Shown piece after piece: positions 53,601 through 64,000 of a stretch of 64,000 nucleotides of DNA (position 1 is its first letter; the number at the start of each line of letters is the position of its first letter). A program made the translations under genes and the position numbers. Origin of the DNA: Coix lacryma-jobi var. lacryma-jobi (lineage: Eukaryota; Streptophyta; Magnoliopsida; Poales; Poaceae). The DNA is taken from positions 77,194,706 to 77,258,705 of the forward strand of contig CM019831.1 of NCBI GenBank assembly GCA_009763385.1. The letters run 5' to 3'. Below the pieces are notes generated by a model, which was not told where the DNA came from, made no database searches, and was given only the letters and a program-made list of their open reading frames with translations.

Positions 53601-54629
53601 TTGGGCCAGAGGGTGGCGGATGGCGGCGGCGGTGAGGCGTGGCCCGGCCGTTTCCGGCGGTCGCCGGTTAAATCGACGTGTGCTAAAGCTCAAGCGAACC
53701 CTAGGAAGCAAGGCCAGGGGGTTGGTTTGGCTGGTGGAGCTGCGATGGGGCTTGGCCTCGAGCGGAGGTCACGGCGGCGCCCATGGTGAGTGAGGGAGCG
53801 GAGAGAGGCGCTCGGGGTTTTGGGGCTCGGCTGGCCGGCGGTCGTGGCGGGGGCCACGACGATGCGGCGAGCGAGGCGGGTGGCAGGCGGTGGCGTGGGC
53901 GCGGCGAGCGAGGCGAGCGGGGAGTGGCCGCGCAAGATTGCTTGCGTGCTCGGGTGAGAGAGAGATCGGGCGGTGAGTGGGCGAGAGGGATATGGCGCAA
54001 AGAAGGGTGGCCACGCGGCGCTCCAGCCGGCGTACGGCGTGGCCGCGCGGTCGGGGCGCGTGTGCGCGGCATGGGAGCGGCGCGGGCGTGGCGAGCGGGC
54101 TGGCGTGGCGCGAGCGGCCGAAAGGCCAAATGGGCCAGAAGGGTAGCGCGGGAGAAAACATTTTTCCTTTTTCTTTTTCCAGAAATTTTCTAAACTTTGA
54201 CCACTTCAAAACAGTTTCAAAAACTCAAAACCAAGCTTTGACCCAAAAATAAAAGTTGCTCAAAATAATTTTCTCTACAACTTTCATATAAAACACTTTT
54301 TCTGAAAATCATTTTCTCATCCTCCACATAAATAAAGCCAATTTTTGAGCTACGAATCATTTTGTTCCCACATTTTTAATTATTAAACTATATGGAACTA
54401 ATTCAAGGTGTCAATATAAAAAGTTTTGTACTCAATATTCTCTATTTTATAAAATCAATTGCCAAGACAGAAATCCATTTAAACAACCAAGTCTTATAGA
54501 AATCAAAATCCAAATAAGCAACAAAAGGCAAAAGCACTTTCATGCACATGAAATGATGCAATGCATTGCTCATGAGTTTTAGTAGCTAAATGTAGTTCCT
54601 AATGTAGTGCTTGACACTAGGGTGTCACA
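50635..54629 (-). repeat. 3' LTR of element H
   Basis: 3,995 bp from TGTGACGGAACCG to AGGGTGTCACA. It matches 61174 onward apart from small indels and the Cassandra insertion. A very GC-rich stretch (about 53400-54160) is open in several frames on both strands and lies near the U3 start in element sense. Confidence 0.9.
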
Positions 54630-54646
54630 GCCCTTCCCCCCTTAAA
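54630..54646 (-). other. Polypurine tract of element H
   Basis: TTTAAGGGGGGAAGGGC on the minus strand, directly before the LTR. Confidence 0.85.
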
Positions 54647-57600
54647 GAAATCTCATCCCGAGATTTGGGTTACGTACCACTTTTTATCGAAAGCGGGGTA
54701 ATTTACGCGCAAGTACTCCTCGGTTTCCCAAGTTGCATCATTGGGTCCGTGATTGCTCCAGAGAATCTTGTAAGTTTTCACTTCTCTGTTGCGAGTTTCT
54801 CGAGTCTTGGCCAGTATTGCCTGAGGCTGTTCATAGTATTCCAGATCTGATCTGATAGTGACATCCGGGATTTGAACCTCTTCTCGTTCTGGTACTCGAA
54901 TGCACTTCTTCAACTGTGATACGTGGAACACGGGAAAAACTGTGCTCATCTCTGAGGGTAACTGCACTTCATAGGCTACTTCTCCCTTTCTGGGTATGAT
55001 CTAATATGGTCCTACATATCGCGGTGCTAGCTTTTTCTTGATTCCAAAACGTTGGACCTTTCTCATGGGCGAGACCTTAACGTAAACATAATCTCCTACT
55101 TGGAATTCCAAAGGTCTCCTTCATGTGTCAGCATAACTTTTCTATCGAGACTGTGCTGCCTTGATATGTTATTGTATGGTTTGCACGATCTCCTCGACAT
55201 CCTTTACATAATCCGATCCATAAAATCCTCGATCTCCTGATTCAACCCAATTTACCGGGGTTCTGCATCTTCGTCCATATAAAACTTCAAACGGTGCCAT
55301 CTTTATACTTTCTTGATAGCTATTGTTCTATGAGAACTCTGCGAGGGGTAACCATTTCTCCCATGATTCTCCCGAGGAAAGTACACATGCTCTGAGGATA
55401 TCTTCCAAAATTTGATTTACTCTTTCTGTTTGTCCTGCTGTTTGAGGGTGATAAGCGGAACTTCGTACTAACTTGGTTCCTAGCTCCTTGTGCAAATGCT
55501 CCCAAAAACGTGCTATGAACTGGGGTCCTCTATCAGAAACAATCCTTTTGGGAATTCCATGTAACCTTAAGATATTCTGAATGTACAAATCTGCGTACTG
55601 GTGTGGTCGATGTGTAGTCTTGACTGGTACGAAGTGAGCTACTTTGGATAACCGATCCACGATAACCCAGATAGAGTCATGTCCCTTTTGGGTGGTTGGG
55701 AGACCTGTGATGAAATCCATGCTAATCTCTTCCCATTTCCATTATGGGATTGATAGCGACTGTAACAATCCGGCGGGTTTCAAGTGTATTGCCTTTATTC
55801 TGCAGCAAGTATCGCACTTCGCGACGTAAGCTGCAACCTCTTTCTTCATTTTTGACCACCAATACCTCGTTCTCAGATCCTGGTACATCTTACTACTTCC
55901 TGGATGGATAGACAACTTTGAACTGTGGGCTTCATTCAGAATTCTTTCTTTCAGTTCTATGCTCTTGGGAACAACCAACCTTTGATTATACCACAGAATC
56001 CCTTGTTCATCTGTTCGGAAGTTCAACGAACTACTGGTTTCCAACCTCTTCCTAATCCTACAGATCTCTTCATCGGTCTTTTGTCCCTCGATGATGTCAC
56101 TTTCTAGAGTACACTGTAAGGTGATATTATTCAGCATAACAGGGTGCATAAGGTTGAATCCATCTTCCAACAATGGTCATAAGGAGTTGCAATGAGTCTT
56201 GCAACTCAAGGCATCTGCTACAACGTTCGCTTTTCCAGGGTGGTAATGCACTTCTAGGTTATAATCCTTAATCAACTCTAACTATCTTCTTTGCCTCATA
56301 TTCAACTCTGGCTGAGTGAAGATGTACTTCAAACTTTTGTGGTCTGTATACATGTGACATAGGTTGCCCATAAGATAATGCCTCCATATCTTAACGCATG
56401 AACTACGGCTGCCAATTCCAAATCATGAGTCGGGTAATTCTCTTCATGTGGTCGCAACTGGCGTGAAGCATATGCTATAACTCTTCCATTCTGCATAAGC
56501 ACACATCCAAGTCCAATCTTGGATGCGTCACAAAACACATCAAAAGGTTCCTCCAAATCTGGTTGAGCCAAAATGGGCGCAGAAGTCAACAAAGTTCGCA
56601 GAGTGCGAAATGCTGCTTCACACTCTGGAGTCCAATCAAACTTCTTGTTCTTCTGAGTTAGACGAGTCATAGGTTTTGCGATCCTGGAAAAAATTGGAAT
56701 GAACCGACGGTAGTATCCGGCAAATCCTAGAAAGCTGCGTACCTCATGTACGTTAGTGGGTGCTTGCCAATCCATAACTTCCTGTACTTTCGTGGGATCC
56801 ACAGAAATTCCTTCCTCTGAAAGGACGTGCCCGAGAAAGGGTACTTTCTTTAATCAAAACTCACACATGCTAAACTTAGCATACAACTTGTGCTCTCGAA
56901 GTCGAGCTAAGACGACTCGTAGATGCTCAGCATGATCCTTCTCATTTTCAGAGTATACCAAGATGTCATCAATAAACACCACGACAAACTTATCCAACTC
57001 AGGCATAAAAACCGAATTCATCAGATACATGAAATGTGCCGGTGCATTTGTCAGTCCAAAAGACATAACTAGATACTCATAAAGTCCATATCTGGTGGAG
57101 AAAGCTGTCTTTGGTATATCTTCTCTTCTGATCTTTATCTGATGGTAACCTGACCTCAAGTCAATCTTGGAGAACACTTTCGCCTTTGATAACTGATCAA
57201 ACAAGACGTCATTTCGGGTTAAGGGATATTTGTTCTTTATAGTTACTGCGTTCAGAGGTCTATAGTCCACACACATTCTCAGAGTTTTGTCCTTCTTTTT
57301 CACAAAAATGGCGAGACATCCCCAAGGTGACGAACTAGGGCGTATCAAACCTTTATCCAAAAGCTCTTGCAACTGAGTTTTAAGCTCTGCCAACTCGTTA
57401 GTCAGCATCCTATACGGCCTCCGAGAAATAGGTGTCGTTCCAGGAATCAACACTATAGCAAACACCACATCCCTATCCGGTGGTAGTCCTGGCAACTCAT
57501 CAGGGAAGACATCTGGAAACTCACACACTATCGGGATCTCAGCTATCTGCTTTGCCGTGATATTGAACAACACTCCTATCTCATGGGGGTTTTGGGGTAA

Positions 57601-59085
57601 CTTGAATCGGAAAGAAGACCCACTCCGAGGACTTACCATGGAAACTACTCGCTCTGCGATGTCAAGATTGACCTTCCACAGTTTCATCCAACCCATACCC
57701 AGGATGACATCCAAACCTAGACCAGGGATTACTATGGGATCCACTATGGCCTTTTTATCCCCAAAAGTCATTTCCACTCCTTTAGCCATTTTACAGGCAA
57801 AGAGAACAGCTCTGACGGAACTGATTTGGTATCCCCGATCCAACTCTACTAACCCGAGATTACTCCTTATAACAAAATTCTCACTTATGAAAGAATGCGA
57901 TGCTCCAGAATCAAACAACACTACTGCATGGTATTGATTAACAAGAAATGTACCAGCGGTGACAGACTCTCCTTCTGGTACTTCCTCAACAGTGGTGTAA
58001 TGCACATGGCCTGCGCGAGGTTGAGGCTGTGTGTACTGCTTCTTTGGCCGAGGGCACTGACGTGAAAGGTGTCCGGTTTGACCATAGTTGTAGCATGGCC
58101 CGATCACATACGGGGTCTTGAGACCTCCTGAACCTCCTTCCTTTTCTTTGTTCTGCATCAGGGGAGCAGTGTAGGGCTTCTGGAAACTTGGACGAGAGCG
58201 GTTGGTGGTTATCTTCCTCTGTGGGGGACGGAACCTTGCTCCAGCAATTGGCGGGCGATACGGGGTGCGTGCTCCGAAAGGGATCCTCTGTTGAGACGAA
58301 CCTCCTTCGTTTGCACGGCGATGGGTTTCTGTCGCCAGCCTGATGTCATTGGCCTCCTGGTTCAGGCAGTCACTGACAAAGTCACTGAAGGTGGTGCGGT
58401 GACTGTTTCCCATCTTGGAGAGCATGGTGGCACTCATGCCACGTTTGAAGCTGGCAATCTTCTTGAATTCTGTGTTGACAAAATCTGGGGCATAGCGAGA
58501 CAGGTTGTTGAAGCTATGGAAATACTCTGACATGGACCTGGTTCCCTGGGATAGCCTCATGAACTCTGTGACCTTCATTTCCATCAAACCACTAGGGATG
58601 TAGTGGTTGCGCATAGCAGTAGAGAACTGATCCCAAGTGACCGGTGCATTAGCTGGCAGGGATGCACGGTACTGGGACCACCATAATCCTGCGGGTCCTT
58701 CCAACATGTGTGCGGCATATTCCGCCTTAAGCTCTTCAGTCAAACGGAGCAGACGGAACTTCTGAGTGATGGAGTTGAGCCATTCATCTGCTTCGAGTGG
58801 CTTGGTGACTTCCTTAAACACAGGGGGACGGGTGTCCAAGAAGTCACGGTATGAGCTGTACTGGTTGGGCTCTGGTCCTTGGCGATGTTGGTGCTGCTGC
58901 GCGGTGTTATTGGCGATGTTACGGAGGGTGGCCTCCATATGCCTTTGCATCTCCTCCATATTCCTCTGGCTACCTAGAAACTGACCGAAAAACGCTTCCG
59001 ACGTCATCGGTGGGGGTGGTGGCAGGTTGTCTTCCTGTCCTGACCCCTGTCCACGCTGGCTGCGAGTGTGTGCCGGCATCTGCAT
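54644..59085 (-). pseudogene. Element H gag-pol polyprotein with C-terminal chromodomain, several stops
   Basis: The first frame (59085-56854, 743 codons) holds Gag (GPAGLWWSQYRASLP, about 130-145), a knuckle with one Cys lost (CYNYGQTGHLSRQC, about 329), protease VLFDSGASHSFIS (about 391) and RT (VDYRPLNAVT; FIDDILVYS at about 703). A TGA for Trp follows, then RT end/RNase H (FLGFAGYYRRFIP, FCDASKIGLGCVL), a frameshift near 56375, and the integrase zinc-binding part (KCDTCCRIKA). The integrase core has MDFITGLPT, IVSDRGPQF and AYHPQTAGQTER, and the chromodomain (ILAKTRETRNREVKTYKILW, NDATWETEEYL) lies at about 54860-54665. RT before integrase makes it gypsy; the chromodomain makes it a chromovirus. 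Chromodomains are thought to guide integration by binding modified histone H3. Stops are mainly C-to-T/G-to-A. Confidence 0.9.
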
Positions 59086-59401
59086 GTCCCATTAATGAGC
59101 AACAATTAGGTGATGTCACATTGATCATGAATAAATACTGTGCTGTACATAATTCGAAAATTTAGCACACGACCAAGTATAAATACTCATTTCCATACAA
59201 CATCATAGAACAATTGCTTGAGAATAAGATATGCAAACGACGGATTTCCATAAAAGGTGCCAGATCGAAGTCTGTACTTTGTTCAAAAGCCATACATGCC
59301 ATCATACAACTTAATCTTAAAACCAACACATGTTCGGGTTACATCATCAGCGAGGATGCTCAAGCTATACAAAAGAAAACGACTCCTAGCGAAACTAACG
59401 C

Positions 59402-60433
59402 TCAAGCGTCTCCGACGGCGGATACGGCATCCTCCTCCTCGGCGTCCATCATCGGCTCGTCGGTGTGGTCCTCATCGCCTGAAGAAGGCTCTGGACCCAG
59501 CACTACCCCGTCCTGGGGCTCCTGGGCCTCATCTGCAGGGGCCTCGTCAGCTGCTGGGGCGGCGGCCTCCTGTGCTGCATGATGCATCTGGTGAACTGCC
59601 TCATGGAGCTGGTCGATGTAGGCCTGCTGGTGGTGCACCTGCTGTATCAGGTGATGGGCACCCTCTCTAAGCTAGTTAAGTGTTGTGCGGGCCACATCTC
59701 GCTGAAAAGCTATCGTCAAGTACATCTGCTCGGCGACAGTCCTGGCGGTAGTCTCCGCACCTGCGGTGGCACGTGCATCGTCACGCTCGAGAGTGATCTG
59801 ATGGATCTTCTCCTGTAAACGGGCTACCTCGGCGTCAAACTCTTGCAGCTTCCTCTTGCTCTGGTAGGTGGCGGTGAGGGTAAAGGACACGCTCTCCAGG
59901 CTGCGCTCCAAACTCTCACATACACCCATCAAAGCTCCGGTGGCGCTCATCGCGGACGTCTCGTAGTAAAATCTCTCCTCCGCACCTCCTGTCAGAACTG
60001 ACTCCAAGGTCTGCCTCCAGCGCAATGGAAAAAGCGATCCACGAGGGAACACTCCTGCCATAGCACTAGCAAGGTCAGCAGGAAAGCGAGCGATGATGTC
60101 CTTCAGCACTAGATAAGCTGCCCTGTTGGCTCCATCTTTGGCACAACTGCCTCTGGTGATCTCTGTCCATCCTGACCAGTGGGGCTTGGCAGGCAAGGCT
60201 TTGACCTTGCTCTGCACCATTACCAACGAGTCCTGCCCATAGATCTCCTTCTGCCAAGAGTACCTGGGCTCCTGTCCTTCCTCTTATCCCACTGCCTGCA
60301 GAATCCTCCAAAGGATGGTCGGCAGCCCAAAGTAAGACAAGAACGTGTTTTTGGTCAACTTCGTGGCCAAGCAGTGTCGTGGAACTCCTCTGCCTCCGGT
60401 GGCCTTGCGAGCAGTCAACTTAGTCCGGTCCAT
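59402..60433 (-). pseudogene. Pre-gag extra gene of element H with a histone-H3-tail-like N terminus
   Basis: One minus-strand frame of about 344 codons starts at ATG 60433 directly after a splice-acceptor-like CTCTACAG. Two stops interrupt it: TAA at 60286-60284 and one at about 59672-59674. The first residues, MDRTKLTARKATGG followed by PRH.LATK, align to the N-terminal tail of histone H3 (RTK, TARK, TGG, PR and LATK all in order, one residue inserted). The tail is followed by unrelated sequence: TFLSYFGLPTILWRIL, YLVLKDIIARFPADLAS, a coiled coil (LQEFDAEVARLQEKIHQITL) and an acidic/Ala-rich end. It lies between PBS and gag in the same strand. Role unknown; histone mimicry or chromodomain binding is inference. 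Confidence 0.75.
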
Positions 60434-61159
60434 CTGTAGAGACAAAAAGGTTTTCGAATTCGCGTGAGACATATATTAAGTTGGCAAATTTTATAAGAAA
60501 AGAGACAGCTTTTAATTAAGGGGAGGCAATGCAATGCGGGAATGTAAACATGATGCATGATCGTACTTACGTTCTCACTCACTAACAATGACTCGTAAGT
60601 CCTAACGTTCTAGTCGGTGGCAAGAACGATCTCTCATGCATTATCTACTCGTTCTACTCGATCACGTAGTCAGTGTACCTACAGAAGATTCATTATATTT
60701 GAGCCCAAAGCACAATCCCAATGGTAAAATAACGGAGTATTGGCTTATATGCACAAAATACATAGAAGCCAACACTAAACACCATGCACCAATCCAGAAA
60801 ACATACCCAAACAATTGATACCCTCGTATATGTTTGCGTAGAGCTCGCACATACTTGGTATAACAACTCTCACCTAGACCGACGGTTGGACGGTCATGCT
60901 CTCATATCTTACAAAATCATTTTATGCATGTTTTCTTGATCGACGCATTCTCTTTTCCCTGGAGAATGGACCAGCAAATAAAGATCCAGCATGAGCAAAA
61001 ACCCTGAACCCTGTTAGCAGTTAGGCCACCTGAATCCTAATATAGGGCTTGAGGACAAGACTGGGCACACTTAATAATTTAAAATAGTTTTGAAAATAGT
61101 TTTGAAATACCCATTTTAGTTCGAAAATAGCTCCTTTCAGATGCAATAACTTGAACCAT

Positions 61160-61171
61160 GCTCTGATACCA
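61160..61171 (-). other. Primer binding site of element H
   Basis: TGGTATCAGAGC on the minus strand, 2 nt after the LTR end: initiator-methionine tRNA type. Confidence 0.9.
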
Positions 61172-62452
61172 GCTGTGACAGAACCGTCCTGATTATAAGA
61201 GCTCAAGTACCGCCTTAGCCAAATTCGTCTGACATCGACTCATACTTGAACCCATATAACCTCGGTAGTCCAGAAATCTTGAAGGATTTCAAACATCATA
61301 CAACATACATGATCGCATTGTTCAAGTACCACATTCGTAAGGATACACCGTTGATAATCGAAACAAATTTAAACATCAGAGTGCAGAATCATAAAAGAGT
61401 TATTACAATACTGAGTTTCAAATTGCGGAAGCTGAAATAAGTTTGAAACACGACCACTACACATGTGGTCCAAATAGACATTGTTTAATAACTCACTCCT
61501 CCTTTTTGAAATAGTGTGCCACTAGAAGTCTCAGTCCAGCAAAAGAAAAGGAGAAGCTTCTGGATGACCCTGCCCTGGGCCTACTCCTCATCACGCAACA
61601 TGGGGTAGAGGCAGTGCTTACAATAGCCGTACTACACCTGGCCATCAGCAACAAACGGGATAAACCCTGAGTACGGGAATGTACTCAGCTAGACTTACCC
61701 ATCCAACTGAAAATAAAGACACCAAGGGTATGCAAAGCTTTTTGGTGGAGTTGGGATCTTTAGTTGCGAAAAGCTCAAATTAAGGAAAGAAATATTTAAT
61801 GATATCATGAGCAGTTAACTTTTAGACCTATCTCTTAATCTAGAATTGCACCTGAACTATTATATACACTTGAGTCTAGCAAACAATAAAATAACCATAT
61901 CCAGTTGACTTATCCACATTTTAGTTGAACCTTTAACATCACATGAAGTTGTATCGTGGTGAAGCTCGCCATAGTTTCCCACTAACCAGGCGAGACGGCG
62001 ACTCGAATCGAATTCCAAACTAGCTGGTGAAAGACCTTTAATACCAAGCCACACTTTTCCTGTCGGGTCCATGCATTGGGTAACCGCTCGATGCTTGTTC
62101 GTGGTGGTAATCGTCGTGGCTCACAGCACGGACCACCCAATTGGAACTATACGATGGCCATTCCGCGACAGATCGTGTTTCCATACTAGAGGGTGTGACA
62201 CGGGTTGAGACCGACCCGAACAGCGTCTAACCGGATTTGGGGTCGATGATTACAGCACTGACGTATCCCTAAGTAAAAGGGCGCGTTCAAAAATGAACGA
62301 GGGCCAACATCGATATAAACCTACACGATCCAACAGACGGACTGCCCCAAGTTTCCAAACTTGTGCCTTGCCTTCCAGTTGACCTTATTTCATTACTACT
62401 CAGGTTCTTTTCCACGATAGCAAATATAGCCAACCGTGATCCGGTAACTACC

Positions 62453-62733
62453 TGTAACATCCCGGCCCAAAGCTTAATAGGAATAATAGGATACTCATAC
62501 CAACAAGTTGCAACTTCTTTTTCGGAAGCCCATCTCCAAAGAACTCTAAAGTTAAGCGTGCTTGGCCTAGAGAAATTTAGGGATGGGTGACCGACCGGGA
62601 ATTTCTTCCCGGGTGCGCACGAGTGAGGACAAAGTGCGCAGAAAAGACTGGTGTTGGTCTGTGAGGGAAGTCTATGTCCTAGAAAAGCTGCCAGATGTAA
62701 GTGGGCCCGGCCGCATGGAGGCGGGACGTTACA
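62453..62733 (+). repeat. Left LTR of Cassandra
   Basis: TGTAACATCCCGG...GGGACGTTACA. The inverted ends TGTAAC/GTTACA are 6 bp. Confidence 0.95.
62489..62612 (+). ncRNA. 5S-rRNA-like segment in the left Cassandra LTR
   Basis: Contains the 5S internal-promoter words in order: AAGTTAAGCGTGCTTGG (A-box region) and AGGGATGGGTGACC (C-box region). Upstream ATACTCATACCA corresponds to the 5S start, and CGGGAATTTCTTCCCGGGTG to its 3' part. It is an RNA polymerase III promoter candidate, not a functional 5S gene. Confidence 0.85.
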
Positions 62734-62937
62734 GAATGGTATCAGAGCCGACTCTCGCGGTTTCACGGGCGCGTGTGTCGTAGTTGCTCAGACATGGTGG
62801 TCGTGGCTGGTGTGGACCCGGAGTGGTCACACAGCATGGCACATGTGCTGGCACTGGACACACGGACGTGGCCAAGAGAGGACGTTCCTGGCTTGGGATT
62901 GATCGACGAGGACGTCGATCTCTTAAGGGGGTGAGGA

Positions 62938-63218
62938 TGTAACATCCCGGCCCAAAGCTTAATAGGAATAATAGGATACTCATACCAACAAGTTGCAACT
63001 TCTTTTTCGGAAGCCCATCTCCAAAGAACTCTAAAGTTAAGCGTGCTTGGCCTAGAGAAATTTAGGGATGGGTGACCGACCGGGAATTTCTTCCCGGGTG
63101 CGCACGAGTGAGGACAAAGTGCGCAGAAAAGACTGGTGTTGGTCTGTGAGGGAAGTCTATGTCCTAGAAAAGCTGCCAGATGTAAGTGGGCCCGGCCGCA
63201 TGGAGGCGGGACGTTACA
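62938..63218 (+). repeat. Right LTR of Cassandra
   Basis: Reads identical to the left LTR. The same 5S-like segment lies at about 62974-63097. Confidence 0.95.
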
Positions 63219-64000
63219 CTACCCATCAGGGTATTACAGGAACTTCCTTAACTACTACCTTTATTAACCAGACTAAGCAAATCTACCTTATAATAACTAA
63301 TATGATAACTAGGCAGGTATAATCAATAATCAAGGAATGGTAATGCAACAAATGGGATAAATCAACTCCTATACCTAATGCATCACAATATAAAATACTC
63401 AAGTAAATTAATTGTAAATGCTGGCAGACTTAGAATGCTCCGGGGCTTGCCTTGAGAAAAGACCGTGGTCTCGTTACAGGGGCACTCGGTCAAGTTAGTC
63501 TCCGGCGCGGGGTCGGCCTCCTCGGTTCTGGGCAACTCCGAAATCTCCTGCTCGTCATTTGCTTCCGGCTCCTGGTCGGGCTCCGGGACTGTCGATCTTA
63601 TTGCAATGCGGAGGATAATAAATAATGTGCGGTGCGAAATGAAGGTATGAAATGTAAATATTTCTTGCAAACCAACAAAACCAACTTGTTGAACCACTTT
63701 TGACATTGAGAAAAAACACTTATTTACCACATTAAACAAAACTATTATTTTAACTATTTCCTATTTATTAATTCAAAAGGAGTCTAGGTTTGAACAGCAA
63801 GTGCATTTTTCTGAACTCAGAAAAATCCACAAAAATTCCAGAAGGTAACTTATATTAACTGAACCCTACTGTACAAATTTCACCAAGATATAAATTACTG
63901 AACAGCTGATACAAAAAGGTGAAATAAACTGCTAAAAAGGTGGTTTGTACTAACTTTTCTTATGAAAAGAGTCAAACAGCAAATTTCATATTTTTCCTGG

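Larger units (their letters stand above)
62453..63218 (+). mobile_element. Cassandra TRIM retrotransposon, intact, 5S-rRNA-bearing LTRs
   Basis: A 766-bp element with two 281-bp LTRs (62453-62733 and 62938-63218) that read identical, a PBS TGGTATCAGAGCC (62737-62749), a PPT CTTAAGGGGGTGAGGA (62922-62937), no coding capacity and CTACC duplications (62448-62452, 63219-63223). The LTRs contain a 5S-rRNA-like segment (AAGTTAAGCGTGCTTGG, GGATGGGTGACC). That combination is the hallmark of Cassandra. It must use proteins of other elements to move. Confidence 0.95.
50635..64000 (-). mobile_element. Element H: Tekay-type chromovirus (Ty3/gypsy), minus orientation, right end beyond the window
   Basis: 3' LTR 50635-54629, PPT, gag-pol (minus, 59085-54644) with C-terminal chromodomain, pre-gag gene (60433-59402), PBS TGGTATCAGAGC (61171-61160) and 5' LTR from 61174. 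The long LTRs (about 4 kb, minus-strand start TGTGACACCCTAG), gypsy domain order and chromodomain fit the Tekay/Del clade. The left flank TATAC (50630-50634) is the predicted TSD. Coding parts contain several stops and a frameshift, so H is not autonomous as it stands. Confidence 0.88.
61174..64000 (-). repeat. 5' LTR of element H, cut by the window end, with a Cassandra insertion
   Basis: Matches 50635 onward. A Cassandra TRIM sits at 62453-63218 in the segment that reads GGTAACTA(C/G)CCATCAGGG. The LTR has about 12- and 23-bp additional segments (near 63673 and 63800) relative to the other copy. The start of the LTR in element sense lies outside the window. Confidence 0.9.

Noticed and set aside
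53701..54193. Long overlapping frames of 136-146 codons on both strands, a possible gene
   Set aside because: High GC content leaves all frames open and the products are low-complexity Ala/Arg/Pro/Gly. The region is within the LTR of element H.
60433..60472. An upstream ATG at 60472 as the start of the pre-gag gene
   Set aside because: The segment before 60433 ends in a strong splice acceptor (CTCTACAG) and the H3-like similarity begins exactly at the ATG at 60433. The upstream part is more likely intron.
62489..62612. A genuine 5S rRNA gene
   Set aside because: It lies within both LTRs of a small retrotransposon with PBS, PPT and TSD, and the 5S sequence is diverged and has altered ends. 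It is the 5S-like part of Cassandra.

Overview
The window is plant nuclear DNA, almost certainly from a grass. It contains no convincing single-copy host gene. Essentially all of it is transposable-element sequence in a deep nest: Ty3/gypsy elements of the Tat, Athila-like and Tekay types, Ty1/copia elements of the SIRE/Maximus type, a CACTA DNA transposon, a hAT-like MITE and a Cassandra TRIM. The grass assignment rests on SIRE-type copia and Tat-type gypsy elements with very grass-like LTR sequences, and on Tat elements with antisense extra genes (plant mobile domain, Transposase_28).

Left part (1-8158). A reverse-oriented CACTA element (terminus at 3796) sits inside an antisense plant-mobile-domain gene. 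That gene belongs to a plus-oriented Tat-type gypsy element (F1), whose 3' LTR runs from 4590 to about 5656. Next to it is the 3' LTR (5657-6085) of a minus-oriented Tat-type gypsy element (D), followed by its repeat-rich 3' region and the start of its antisense Transposase_28-type gene.

Middle (8154-35210). Element A, an old SIRE-type copia element (8159-32634, TSD GTGTT), splits that gene. A itself carries three insertions: a young complete copia element B (9979-21708, TSD CATAC, nearly identical 2.02-kb LTRs, long open gag and pol), a solo LTR of the B family (23305-25392, TSD AAGGA), and a 175-bp hAT-like MITE (27393-27567, 8-bp TSD). The Transposase_28 gene of D resumes in frame at 32640 and ends near 35207.

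Right part (35398-64000). D is further interrupted by E, a gag-pol-poor Athila-like element (35403-43329, TSD ACGAG). It is also interrupted by solo LTR F (43937-47153, TSD GTAGC), which carries solo LTR G (44906-46274, TSD GCGTG). The last piece of D is the end of its integrase (47166-47685), which abuts a truncated Tat element (F2). F2 is interrupted at 50635 by a large Tekay-type chromovirus H (LTRs about 4 kb, gag-pol with C-terminal chromodomain). H has an extra gene before gag whose first residues copy the tail of histone H3. The right LTR of H carries an intact Cassandra TRIM (62453-63218) with 5S-rRNA-like LTRs.

The most unusual signals are the histone-H3-tail-like start of the pre-gag gene of H (60433, minus strand); an array of short hairpins in the LTRs of the B family whose stems differ between copies but stay paired; a shared splice-acceptor-like junction in front of pol in both copia families; and the 5S-bearing Cassandra element with identical LTRs.
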